Positions 18,160 to 26,227 of a stretch of DNA of 64,000 bases are shown here, one piece after another (position 1 is the stretch's first letter; the number at the start of each line of letters is the position of its first letter). The DNA is from Arenicellales bacterium. GTDB taxonomy: Bacteria > Pseudomonadota > Gammaproteobacteria > BMS3Bbin11. The notes under the pieces are model-generated. The model was given only the letters and a program-made list of their open reading frames with translations, ran no database searches and was not told where the DNA came from. The stretch is from the NCBI GenBank assembly GCA_029287915.1, contig JARFQE010000055.1, positions 1-64,000 on the forward strand, written 5' to 3'. The position numbers and the translations under genes are program-made.

Positions 18160-18195
18160 TGAATTATGAATATTAAATTGATTATTCATCATTCA
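18160..18195. promoter_or_regulatory. Inverted repeat before tetR operon (candidate operator)
   Basis: Two 12-base arms, tgaattatgaat (18160-18171) and attcatcattca (18184-18195), match as an inverted repeat at 11 of 12 positions across a 12-base AT-rich spacer. It lies 45 bases before the TetR start, where an autoregulatory operator would be expected. Each arm is itself a seven-base-spaced repeat of tgaat/attca, so it could instead belong to the heptad repeats nearby. Confidence 0.5.
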
Positions 18196-18239
18196 GGAGA
18201 TATTCTATCAATCTGTTTAATTATGTCTCTGGAGAAGGA

Positions 18240-18842
18240 ATGATCGAGCAAGAGCAGGAAGCCGAAATGATTAGGGACGAGATCCTGAACGCAGCGCATC
18301 AGCGTTTTCGGACCTTTGGTTACGGCAAAACTACCATGGCGGAGATTGCTGAAGATGTGAATATGTCAGCAGCCAATCTGTACCGGTATTTTCATAACAA
18401 GCAGGACATTGCTGCTGCATGTGCAGATCAGTGCATGGCAGATCTGCACACATTGCTTAAAAATGTCATAAACCTGCCAGATCTAAATGCGACCCAGAGA
18501 CTCCACATGTTCGTTCAGACCGCAATGCGCTACTACTATGAGATGAGTCATGACACACCCCGACTCAATGAACTGGTGGAAAGTATTGCGCACAATCATC
18601 CTCGCATTATCCATCAGAGAAACCAGAAGATCGAGAGTCTGATGGCTGCAATCCTTAAGCAGGGAATTGAGGAAGATGAATTTCAGGTTGATGATGTCTC
18701 TACAACGGCAAGGGCTGTCACAAAGGCTATAGTGATGTTCTCGACGCCAATTTTTATGCCGCTGTACACACTCGAGCAATTCGAAAAAATGGCTGTTGAT
18801 GTTGTCGCGCTGATTATCAAAGGTCTCAGAAAAACAAACTAA
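18240..18842 (+). CDS. TetR/AcrR-family transcription regulator
   Basis: 200 residues. The N-terminal helix-turn-helix (about 12-58) reads ILNAAHQRFRTFGYGKTTMA, then AEDVNMSAANLYRYFHNKQD, the classical TetR pattern. The remainder is an all-helical ligand-binding and dimer domain with no recognised ligand. ATG 18240 has CTGGAGAAGG upstream. It is the first gene of a run with an MMPL transporter, a LolA-like protein and a barrel, 18 bases before the transporter. It is therefore probably their local repressor, responding to a substrate or related lipid. Confidence 0.93.
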   Translation: MIEQEQEAEMIRDEILNAAHQRFRTFGYGKTTMAEIAEDVNMSAANLYRYFHNKQDIAAACADQCMADLHTLLKNVINLPDLNATQRLHMFVQTAMRYYYEMSHDTPRLNELVESIAHNHPRIIHQRNQKIESLMAAILKQGIEEDEFQVDDVSTTARAVTKAIVMFSTPIFMPLYTLEQFEKMAVDVVALIIKGLRKTN

Positions 18843-18860
18843 CAACACGGGGCATTACTA

Positions 18861-21188
18861 ATGCACGAATTTGAGAGGAGATTTGGAGAACTGGTTATCC
18901 AGTATCGCTGGCTGGTTATCATCGCTTGTCTGCTGCTAGTGGGTTTCATGGCCAGCGGTGCAAAACATCTATCGATGACCACTAACTACAGGGTCTTTTT
19001 CAGTGAAGACAACCCACAGCGAATGGCTTTTGAAGCACTGGAAAATACCTATACGAAAAATGATAACGTGATGTTCGTTATTGCCCCTGAGGATGGAAAT
19101 GTATTTTCAAAAAAGGTTATGGAGGCGGTTTATGAACTCACTGAAAAGTCCTGGCAGGTACCCTACTCATCACGTGTCGACTCGCTGACTAATTACCAGC
19201 ATACCGAGGCAGAGGGTGATGATCTACTGGTCGAGGATCTCGTTGAAGACCCTGCCCTGTTGACTGAAGAGCGACTCGCCTATATCAGGCAGGTGGCCGT
19301 CAATGAGCCTCTGCTAAGACATCGTCTGGTCTCGGACCGCGCACATGTCACGGCGGTGAATGTCACTGTGCAATTACCCGGAATCAATGAAGCAACGGAA
19401 ACACCGGAAGTGGTGGCTTTTACGCGCAATCTCGCAGCAGAAATTGAAGCAAAATATCCTTTTATCAAAATATACATGACCGGCATGGTTATGATGAACA
19501 ACAGCTTCTCAGAAGCTTCCCAGAATGACATGAAAACACTGGTGCCATTAAGTTTTCTGATCATGATGGTGATGTTGCTGTTGATGCTACGGGGTTTTGC
19601 GGGAACTGCACTGACCATGGTTGTTATAATCCTGTCCGTTATTGCCGCGATGGGGGCGGGTGGTCATATCGGATATCCGATAACTCCACCAAGCGCGACA
19701 GCACCAACAATCATCCTGACGGTAGCAATCGCAAATTCCGTGCATGTGCTGGTGACTTTTTATCACTATATGCGCGAAGGCATGGACAAGATCGCAGCGA
19801 TGATAGAAAGCATGCGGGTAAATCTGCAGCCGGTATTCCTGACCAGCCTGACAACATCGATCGGATTCATGAGTATGAACTTTTCGGATGTGCCGCCCTT
19901 TAACCATCTTGGCAATATGGTGGCAATCGGTGTGATGATGTCATTTGTTCTGGCTGTAACTTTCCTGCCGGCAGTAATCAGCCTGTTACCGGTCAAAGTA
20001 CGTGTTCATCATGAAAAAGGTGACAGGCTGATGCTATCTATCGGCAATTTTGTCGTCAACAACAGACGTAAGCTGTTGCCTGGCATGACTCTGCTGGTAG
20101 TTGTGCTGGTATCATTCCTGCCGCGCAATGAACTCAATGACGTATTTCTAGAGTATTTCGATGAAACGATCCAGTTTCGCAACGACACGGATTTTACAGT
20201 CAAAAACCTGACTGGCATGTACCTGATCGATTTTTCAGTTGAGTCTGCAGAGCCAGGCGGTATCAGTAATCCGGAATTCCTGCAGGAGGTTGAGGACTTC
20301 GCTAACTGGTTCAGAGAACAGCCGGAAACTTTACATGTCAATGTGTTCACCGACATTATGAAGCGACTTAACAGGAACCTGCATGGTGATAACGATGCTA
20401 TGTATAAACTCCCTGATGAGAGAAACCTCTCTGCCCAGTACTTGTTGATGTACGAGATGTCGCTGCCGTATGGCCTTGATCTTAATAACCAGATCAATGT
20501 CGATAAATCGGCAACGCGCATGGTTGTTACCTTGCGCACCCTGTCAACAAACCAAATGATTGCACTCGAGAAGCGATCCAGCCAGTGGCTGCAAGAGAAT
20601 GCAGAATTCATCAAGGCAGCGGCAGCCAGCGGTCCGACAATGATGTTCGCACACATCGGCAAACGGAACATAATTAGTATGCTTGCTGGCACGACAATCG
20701 CTTTGATAATGATTTCAATGATCCTGATTATTGCCCTCAGGTCTTTCAAACTGGGTCTTACAAGTATGGTACCGAACCTGGTTCCCGCTGCGATGGGTTT
20801 TGGTATCTGGGGTATGCTGGTCGGTGAGGTCGGGCTTGCGTTATCGGTCGTTACCAGCATGACACTTGGGATCGTGGTTGATGATACAGTTCACTTTATG
20901 AGCAAGTATCAACGTGCACGAAGAGAAAGCGGCCTGAATTCCGAACAGGCTGTCCGCTATGCATTCACCAGTGTCGGCAGGGCACTGTTGACGACTTCGG
21001 TAGTGCTGATTGCCGGTTTCCTGGTGCTGGCACTGTCATCATTCAAACTGAATTCCGGTATGGGTCTGCTAACCGCACTGGTTATTGCACTGGCGCTTAT
21101 CGCAGACTTCCTGCTGTTACCACCGTTGCTAATGAAACTAGAGGAAAAATCCAATGAAAAAGACACCGCTGTTGCTCCTGCTTCTTAG
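18861..21188 (+). CDS. MMPL/RND-superfamily transporter
   Basis: 775 residues with the duplicated RND layout: helix 1 (about 17-36), a large periplasmic loop (about 40-220), five helices with a sterol-sensing-like domain (about 225-390), helix 7 (about 405-420), a second loop, and five helices (about 615-760). Family marks are IILTVAIANSVHVLVTFYHY in the first half and GIVVDDTVHFMSKYQRARRE in the second, which hold the proton-relay acidic residues. MMPL and HpnN-type proteins move lipids or other hydrophobic molecules to the outer membrane. The gene overlaps the next one by 35 bases. The cargo cannot be read from sequence. No adaptor of the AcrA type is present; the LolA-like protein probably replaces it. 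Confidence 0.93.
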   Translation: MHEFERRFGELVIQYRWLVIIACLLLVGFMASGAKHLSMTTNYRVFFSEDNPQRMAFEALENTYTKNDNVMFVIAPEDGNVFSKKVMEAVYELTEKSWQVPYSSRVDSLTNYQHTEAEGDDLLVEDLVEDPALLTEERLAYIRQVAVNEPLLRHRLVSDRAHVTAVNVTVQLPGINEATETPEVVAFTRNLAAEIEAKYPFIKIYMTGMVMMNNSFSEASQNDMKTLVPLSFLIMMVMLLLMLRGFAGTALTMVVIILSVIAAMGAGGHIGYPITPPSATAPTIILTVAIANSVHVLVTFYHYMREGMDKIAAMIESMRVNLQPVFLTSLTTSIGFMSMNFSDVPPFNHLGNMVAIGVMMSFVLAVTFLPAVISLLPVKVRVHHEKGDRLMLSIGNFVVNNRRKLLPGMTLLVVVLVSFLPRNELNDVFLEYFDETIQFRNDTDFTVKNLTGMYLIDFSVESAEPGGISNPEFLQEVEDFANWFREQPETLHVNVFTDIMKRLNRNLHGDNDAMYKLPDERNLSAQYLLMYEMSLPYGLDLNNQINVDKSATRMVVTLRTLSTNQMIALEKRSSQWLQENAEFIKAAAASGPTMMFAHIGKRNIISMLAGTTIALIMISMILIIALRSFKLGLTSMVPNLVPAAMGFGIWGMLVGEVGLALSVVTSMTLGIVVDDTVHFMSKYQRARRESGLNSEQAVRYAFTSVGRALLTTSVVLIAGFLVLALSSFKLNSGMGLLTALVIALALIADFLLLPPLLMKLEEKSNEKDTAVAPAS

Positions 21189-21936
21189 TATTACTACTTC
21201 ATATGCCTGGGCATTAACTGCAGAGGAAAAAGGCCTGCAAATAGCACAGAAGGCAGACAGGCTGGATAGCGGGTGGGGCGATCAGAAACAGTCCATGGAA
21301 ATGATACTTCGCAATAAACAGGGCCAGGAAAGTCGCCGGCAGATTCGCGGCAGATCACTGGAAGTTATTGGTGATGGCGATAAGGCGTTATCTATTTTCG
21401 ATTCCCCGGCTGATGTCAAAGGTACTGCCTTTCTAAGTTTTACCCATGTCAACGAACCCGATGACCAGTGGCTTTATCTTCCGGCTTTAAAGAGGGTAAA
21501 ACGAATTGCATCGAAGAATAAGTCAGGACCGTTTATGGGCAGTGAATTTGCATTTGAGGATATGTCATCCCAGGAGGTGGATAAATACACTTACAAATGG
21601 CTACGTGATGAACAGCTTGATGGTAAGGATGTTTATGTTATCGAGCGGGTACCGGTAGACAAGCATTCTGGCTATACCCGGCAGATTGTATGGGGTGACA
21701 GGGAAATATATCATCCATTGAAAGTCGAATTTTATGATCGCAAGAATGCACTGCTCAAAACTCTTGTATTGTTTGATTACAAGCAGTACCTGGGCAAATA
21801 CTGGCGGCCTGATCGGATGGAGATGACAAATCACCAGAACGGAAAAAGTACTACACTCTTATTTACTGATTACGTATTCAATAATGGTTTTAGTGACCGT
21901 GATTTTGACCGCAATTCACTTAAACGGGCCCGTTGA
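21154..21936 (+). CDS. LolA-like outer-membrane lipoprotein-sorting family protein
   Basis: 260 residues with a cleavable signal peptide (about 1-20, SYAWA-LTAEE). The body has the half-open beta-barrel pattern of the family annotated 'outer membrane lipoprotein-sorting protein': QSMEMILRNKQGQESRRQIR, SIFDSPADVKGTAFL, DDQWLYLPALKRVKRI and GPFMGSEFAFEDM. These proteins often pair with MMPL transporters. A periplasmic carrier for a hydrophobic cargo is the natural model. The gene begins inside the 3' end of the transporter gene (35-base overlap) and its stop overlaps the next start (TGATG at 21934), so all three are coupled. Confidence 0.9.
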   Translation: MKKTPLLLLLLSITTSYAWALTAEEKGLQIAQKADRLDSGWGDQKQSMEMILRNKQGQESRRQIRGRSLEVIGDGDKALSIFDSPADVKGTAFLSFTHVNEPDDQWLYLPALKRVKRIASKNKSGPFMGSEFAFEDMSSQEVDKYTYKWLRDEQLDGKDVYVIERVPVDKHSGYTRQIVWGDREIYHPLKVEFYDRKNALLKTLVLFDYKQYLGKYWRPDRMEMTNHQNGKSTTLLFTDYVFNNGFSDRDFDRNSLKRAR

Positions 21937-23123
21937 TGAGAAAAGGTCTGGTTGCATCGGCAGTATTTCTACTGGTGATTTCATCACCGCTACAGGCCGT
22001 TAGCTGGCGTGGCAATGTAACGGTACAGGAAAGATTATTCTTTCAGGATCCAGCAGACCCAAGGCAGCATGGAAATAATTTCTCAATTGCTGCACAGCCT
22101 GAGATGTATCACGAGTGGGATGAGGGTAAACAGACATTCACTTTCATTCCCTTCGCACGGCTAGACCAGGGTGATAATAAGCGGACTCATGCTGATATCA
22201 GGGAACTCGCGTGGTCCTATATCGCGCGAGACTATGAATGGACAGTAGGCATCAGCAAGGTCTACTGGGGCGTTACCGAAGCAAGACATATAGTCGATAT
22301 CATCAACCAGACTGATCTGGTCGAAGAGCTTGACCAGGAAGATAAGCTCGGCCAGCCTATGATCAATCTTACCCTGATACGCGACTGGGGAAACATCGAT
22401 CTTTTCGTCCTGCCCGGTTTTCGTGAACGAACATTCGCAGGTGTCAAAGGACGGCCGCGCATTATTCCTCGGGTTGAAAAAAACCTGACCAGCTATGAGT
22501 CATCGCAGGAAGACAAACATGTCGATGCTGCGGTCAGGTGGTCACATGTCGTTGGCGACATGGATATCGGACTGTCCTGGTTCCATGGAACGAGCAGGGA
22601 GCCGATTTTGTCGCCGGCTGAGTACAATGGTGAGATTGTCCTCGCACCTTTCTACCAGATCATCGATCAGGCTGGACTGGACCTGCAGCTGACAAAAGGG
22701 AACTGGCTATGGAAGCTCGAAGCCATAAACCTCGATGGCAATTATGTCAGTTATCGACAGGCAACCGGTGGCTTCGAGTATACGTTTTACGGCATTGCAG
22801 AAACTGCTACTGACATCGGCCTGGTGGTTGAATACCTATATGATTCACGGGGTGAGCTGGCAACAACGCCATTCGAGGATGATTTCCTTACCGGACTGAG
22901 ATTGACGCTGAATGATGAACAGAGCACGGATGCGCTGCTTGGCGTGATCAAGGACAAGCATGACGACAGTTACCTGATCAGCCTTGAAGGCAGCAGACGG
23001 ATAGGCGATAACTGGAAGCTGTCAATCCAGGGTAGTAAATTCCTTGTCGATGGACTGGACCAGTCACTGAAGTCTTTTGCGGAGGATGACTTTCTACAGG
23101 TTGAGCTGGGGTATTATTTCTGA
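21936..23123 (+). CDS. Outer-membrane beta-barrel protein of the MMPL operon
   Basis: 395 residues from ATG 21936 (a TTG codon precedes it in frame). It has a signal peptide (about 1-22, SSPLQAVSW), then alternating polar/hydrophobic strands rich in Trp, Tyr and Asp, and the C-terminal motif VELGYYF whose final Phe is the usual BAM recognition residue. Strand-like segments include WTVGISKVYWGVTEARHIVD and FEYTFYGIAETATDIGLVVE. It is a predicted 16- or 18-stranded barrel, in the manner of DUF1302-type proteins that accompany RND/LolA-like sets. It would be the outer-membrane exit or receptor of the system. I cannot assign a named family. Confidence 0.8.
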   Translation: MRKGLVASAVFLLVISSPLQAVSWRGNVTVQERLFFQDPADPRQHGNNFSIAAQPEMYHEWDEGKQTFTFIPFARLDQGDNKRTHADIRELAWSYIARDYEWTVGISKVYWGVTEARHIVDIINQTDLVEELDQEDKLGQPMINLTLIRDWGNIDLFVLPGFRERTFAGVKGRPRIIPRVEKNLTSYESSQEDKHVDAAVRWSHVVGDMDIGLSWFHGTSREPILSPAEYNGEIVLAPFYQIIDQAGLDLQLTKGNWLWKLEAINLDGNYVSYRQATGGFEYTFYGIAETATDIGLVVEYLYDSRGELATTPFEDDFLTGLRLTLNDEQSTDALLGVIKDKHDDSYLISLEGSRRIGDNWKLSIQGSKFLVDGLDQSLKSFAEDDFLQVELGYYF

Positions 23124-23240
23124 GTTCAAGGTACAACGAATAAAAATTTCACCTGTTACGTTTTATTATCCATTTAATGCGTATCCAGTTATTGTTTTAT
23201 TCTGGGTACCTGATTTTTTTAGACAAACACTTCATAAACA

Positions 23241-23275
23241 AAAAGGCCCGTGTGGATCTCCCACACGGGCCTTTT
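23241..23275. terminator. Bidirectional terminator between convergent genes
   Basis: A perfect 15-base stem (23241-23255 with 23261-23275) has a five-base loop. The arms are aaaaggcccgtgtgg and its complement, so either strand reads a GC-rich hairpin ending in four U. It serves both the barrel gene to the left and the sulfur-globule-like gene to the right. Confidence 0.9.
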
Positions 23276-23282
23276 CAGCAAT

Positions 23283-23301
23283 TAAGAATCGAGGATTCTT
23301 A
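23283..23301 (-). other. Hairpin over the stop codon of the sulfur-globule-like gene
   Basis: The arms taagaatc (23283-23290) and gattctta (23294-23301) are perfect inverted repeats around gag. On the minus strand the stem includes the TAA stop codon of the 23299-23808 gene. It may protect the 3' end of an abundant mRNA. Confidence 0.45.
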
Positions 23302-23808
23302 TTTCTTTTCTGCTGGTGCAGCAGGTGCAGCAGGTGCAACTGGGGCAACTGGTGCGCCGTAGCCGTAAGGTGCGCCGTAGCCGTAAGGTGCGCCGTAGCC
23401 ATAACCGTAAGGTGAGCCATAACGGTTGCCACCATAGTAGTTGCCACGGTAGTCGCCACGGTAGTCACTGTAGCCACGGCCATAAGCGTCACTATAACCA
23501 GAGCCATAACCAGAACCATAACCACGGCCACGTCCACGACCACGTCCACGACCTTTGCCTTTAAAGCTCATGTTGAATTCGCCATCGACGTCGCCGTCCA
23601 TGTCGCTGTCGAGGTCGCCAGTACCATATCCACGGCCTCTGCTATAGCCAGAGCCATAACCGGAACCGTCACCACGGCCATAACCGTCGCCATAGCCATA
23701 ACCAGAGCCAGAGCCATAACCATCATCATAACCTCTACCCCACTGTGCAGTAGAAGCTGCAGACATGCTCATCAGAGCAGCGATTGATACAATCTGTACG
23801 AGTTTCAT
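23299..23808 (-). CDS. Sulfur-globule-like Gly/Tyr-rich secreted protein
   Basis: 169 residues. A signal peptide (about 1-21, [11 protein letters not shown]) is followed by a low-complexity mature part: GYG/GRG repeats, an acidic segment [18 protein letters not shown] (about 67-84), a GRG run, then Tyr-rich GYGAPY repeats. The tail is Ala-Pro-Val-rich ([18 protein letters not shown]). This composition, with the D-rich / N-M-S-F / GRG order and the Pro-Ala tail, fits the 'sulfur globule family' envelope proteins of sulfur-oxidising Gammaproteobacteria, which coat periplasmic sulfur deposits. The start has GGAGATTTTCTT upstream. A perfect AT-rich palindrome about 100 bases upstream may be a control site. 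A generic Gly-rich cell-surface protein is the alternative. Confidence 0.68.
   Translation of the reverse strand: MKLVQIVSIAALMSMSAASTAQWGRGYDDGYGSGSGYGYGDGYGRGDGSGYGSGYSRGRGYGTGDLDSDMDGDVDGEFNMSFKGKGRGRGRGRGRGYGSGYGSGYSDAYGRGYSDYRGDYRGNYYGGNRYGSPYGYGYGAPYGYGAPYGYGAPVAPVAPAAPAAPAEKK
23351..23404 (-). repeat. Three 18-base tandem repeats inside the sulfur-globule-like gene
   Basis: Three copies of an 18-base unit (23351-23368, 23369-23386, 23387-23404) differ at one base in the last. They encode the GYGAPY repeat of the protein. Copy number may vary between strains through slippage. Confidence 0.85.
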
Positions 23809-23909
23809 AAGAAAATCTCCAAAAAACTAAGTTAATGTTGAGTACTGGGATCCCCATAGCAGATATTTTCCCAGTGAGTCTACTGTTACATTTTTGCCAT
23901 GTCCGATTT

Positions 23910-23935
23910 ACTATATTATAAGATTCTAATATAGT
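23910..23935. promoter_or_regulatory. Perfect AT-rich inverted repeat, candidate operator
   Basis: The arms actatatta (23910-23918) and taatatagt (23927-23935) are perfect inverted repeats, nine bases each, eight bases apart. They lie about 100 bases upstream of the sulfur-globule-like gene, in its divergent spacer with the zinc peptidase gene. A second smaller palindrome, gtgtg-N8-cacac (23944-23961), follows. Confidence 0.5.
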
Positions 23936-24083
23936 CAAGTCATGTGTGGTATATGGCACACTTTCTGTGATTGTGGTCAGATTAACGTTATTAATGCAGC
24001 ACAGTCACAGATACATAGACAAAGAAGCTATAATCCAATGCAATTGGTTTTAGCCAGAACCCACTAATATACAATAATTCATC

Positions 24084-24767
24084 ATGCATGTCTTAATTCT
24101 CGTTGTAATCCTGGTGTTATTGATCATCGGACCCCAATATTGGGTTCGTGCTGTGCTGAACAGGTACAATCGAAAATCAGAAGAAAACTTCACCGGCACT
24201 GGCGGCGAGCTGGCCAGACATCTGCTTGACCGATTTGCGCTGCAGCATGTCAAGGTGGAGGTGACAGGCAGTGGTGATCATTACGACCCACTGGCAAAGG
24301 TCGTACGTCTGGGGGAGGATAGATTTAATGGCCGTACCCTCACCGCTATTACTATAGCAGCACATGAGGTCGGTCATGCCATTCAGGATGCCAGCGGCGA
24401 GTCACTTTTTCGCTGGAGGACACGATTGGCAAAACTTACCGGTACTGCACAGCAACTGGGTTCGCTATTGCTGTTTCTAGTACCCCTGCTTTCTGTAATA
24501 ACACGTGCACCGGCGGTTGGCCTGATCTCTTTGCTGGCCGCATTCCTGGTCATGGGAATTGGACTGGCAGTTCAGCTGCTGACTCTTCCGGTGGAGCTGG
24601 ATGCCAGCTTCAATAAGGCGCTGCCGATGCTTGAATCGGGTTATTTGCAGCCACAGCAATTTAGACCGGCGAGAAAAATCCTGCGTGCTGCAGCTTTTAC
24701 CTATGTCTCTTCATCATTAGCAGGGCTGTTGAATTTCTGGCGTTGGATGACGGTGTTTAAAAGATAG
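24084..24767 (+). CDS. Membrane zinc metallopeptidase (YugP family)
   Basis: 227 residues. The N-terminal helix is residues 3-19. The zinc site is AAHEVGHAIQ (HExxH with His and Glu), in the middle of the chain. Two further helices (about 130-170) and a terminal amphipathic part (QLLTLPVELDASFNKALPML) follow. This is the neutral zinc metallopeptidase family 2 (YugP-like), which has membrane-embedded M48-like architecture. Substrates are unknown. It stands alone, convergent with the GTPase pair. The ribosome site is weak (CTAATATACAATAATTCATC before the ATG). Confidence 0.9.
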   Translation: MHVLILVVILVLLIIGPQYWVRAVLNRYNRKSEENFTGTGGELARHLLDRFALQHVKVEVTGSGDHYDPLAKVVRLGEDRFNGRTLTAITIAAHEVGHAIQDASGESLFRWRTRLAKLTGTAQQLGSLLLFLVPLLSVITRAPAVGLISLLAAFLVMGIGLAVQLLTLPVELDASFNKALPMLESGYLQPQQFRPARKILRAAAFTYVSSSLAGLLNFWRWMTVFKR

Positions 24768-24829
24768 GCTGATTTTGAGAATAGTTTTTCTAGAGAAAGC
24801 TCTATTTATCACATACCGTGTTTTTCTAT

Positions 24830-26227
24830 TCATGCCTTAATCCGTAACAGGATATCCTCTCTGGCGCTCTCGATTATCGAATCCTTGTCCATACCTGCCA
24901 GGATTTCCTCGGTAACACGTTTGGCACCACCTTCACCCCACGCTTTTCCCTGCTCCAGATAGCGTTCAGTTATTTGTCCAACCAGATAGGTGCTGTAATA
25001 GGCAATAGCGCCCTGACTGCTTGCAGTCAATATCGTGGACAAGCCAGCACTACCGAGTTTCAGCAGACTTGAGGCAAGGTGAACCGTCCATACTGCTCCC
25101 ATCATGGCAGCCAGCTGGGCAAAGATTGCTGCGACAAGTTTACCTGACTCACGTCGGCTCATGGGCAGGTCATAGACCCTGGACAGGTGATAGACCATTG
25201 CACTATCCAGTGCAGCAGCTGCAACGAGGTCAGCGACGGGAATAGGATTGGCTGCGACACTAACCCCCTTGGCGATGCAATAGTAGCGTATTACTTTTTC
25301 TGCCAGATCCCGGCGAGTTTCCAGTATCCGAGTTGAAATTTTATCCGTAACATGGGAGGCGAACAGGCTGGCATTGAGGGCAGCAAGACTGCGACCATCC
25401 TGTTCGATGATTTGCCACAGGCGACTGACCAGTTTTGTTATATCGGGCTCAACTTCACGAACTGTTTCAGTTTCATGTCCTGAATGATCAATCTCAATCA
25501 GGGTCTGTGCAGGTGGTGCAGCAGAGGCAGATAGAATGTTCTCCTGCTGCACGATGCCAGCAGTATGCCGGGCTAGAGATGACAACAGCTCATTTTGTTC
25601 TTGCCGTGTATACCGGTCAGTTTTGTTTAGTACCAGAAGCACGACGCTGGATTGCTTTTGCAGCGTCTTCAGGCTGTTGAGCTCGCTTTGCGTCAGGTCT
25701 CCATCGACAACAAAAAGGATCAGATCGGCCTGTGCAGCGGCTTCAATAGCGAGTTGTTCTCTCTGCTCGCCATCGGCCTCATCCAGGCCGGGAGTATCAA
25801 TCAGTAATACGCCTCCGCTGTCATAGGATTGCCATGTGCTGCGATCTACCACGCGCGTTTCACCGTGTAACGGACTGGTAGTGAAGACATTGCTGCCTAG
25901 TAGTGCATTTAGAAGTGAAGACTTACCAACACTGACCCTTCCCAAAGCGGCGATATGAATTTCATTGTTTTCAATCTTGTCCAGCAGGCTCTGTACGTTC
26001 TGATACTCCGCTGCCAGATCATCACGTACAGCTTGAGGAATATGCTCATCTTGCAGTAGCCGAGAAAGGCTGTCACGGGCGATAGCAAGGTGATGGTCAT
26101 CTGTTTGTCGGGTCTCTGCTACGTCATCATACTCTGTTGACACAACAGATTTATTTTTCCTGTTTTTCTTTGGCCTCCATGACCAGCCGGAGAATGTCGC
26201 CGGTACGTTTTTCCAGTTGATCACCAA
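24830..26227 (-). CDS. Dynamin/Era-like GTPase with DUF697 domain (second of pair)
   Basis: 465 residues as written. The GTPase domain has GRVSVGKSS (P-loop, about 96-104), DTPGLDEA (switch II) and NKTDRY (G4). After it (about 295-420) comes a DUF697-like helical domain with NPIPVADLVAAAALDSAM, thought to be membrane-associated. Relatives include the YcjX/YcjF-linked and Era-like GTPases of unknown cellular role. The ATG at 26227 lies 77 bases inside the upstream GTPase gene; an in-frame GTG at 26143, just after the upstream stop and with AGGA upstream, is a credible alternative start. The tandem arrangement suggests one hetero-oligomeric system. Confidence 0.88.
   Translation of the reverse strand: MVINWKNVPATFSGWSWRPKKNRKNKSVVSTEYDDVAETRQTDDHHLAIARDSLSRLLQDEHIPQAVRDDLAAEYQNVQSLLDKIENNEIHIAALGRVSVGKSSLLNALLGSNVFTTSPLHGETRVVDRSTWQSYDSGGVLLIDTPGLDEADGEQREQLAIEAAAQADLILFVVDGDLTQSELNSLKTLQKQSSVVLLVLNKTDRYTRQEQNELLSSLARHTAGIVQQENILSASAAPPAQTLIEIDHSGHETETVREVEPDITKLVSRLWQIIEQDGRSLAALNASLFASHVTDKISTRILETRRDLAEKVIRYYCIAKGVSVAANPIPVADLVAAAALDSAMVYHLSRVYDLPMSRRESGKLVAAIFAQLAAMMGAVWTVHLASSLLKLGSAGLSTILTASSQGAIAYYSTYLVGQITERYLEQGKAWGEGGAKRVTEEILAGMDKDSIIESAREDILLRIKA

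Noticed and set aside
20009-20860. 283-codon frame opposite the MMPL gene
   Set aside because: Lies fully antisense to a well-supported RND transporter gene and shows low-complexity residues typical of a shadow frame.
23123-23160. Sequence after the barrel gene that resembles the left arm of the 5087 element
   Set aside because: One unit matches, but the period is lost after it and no facing arm is present before the terminator.
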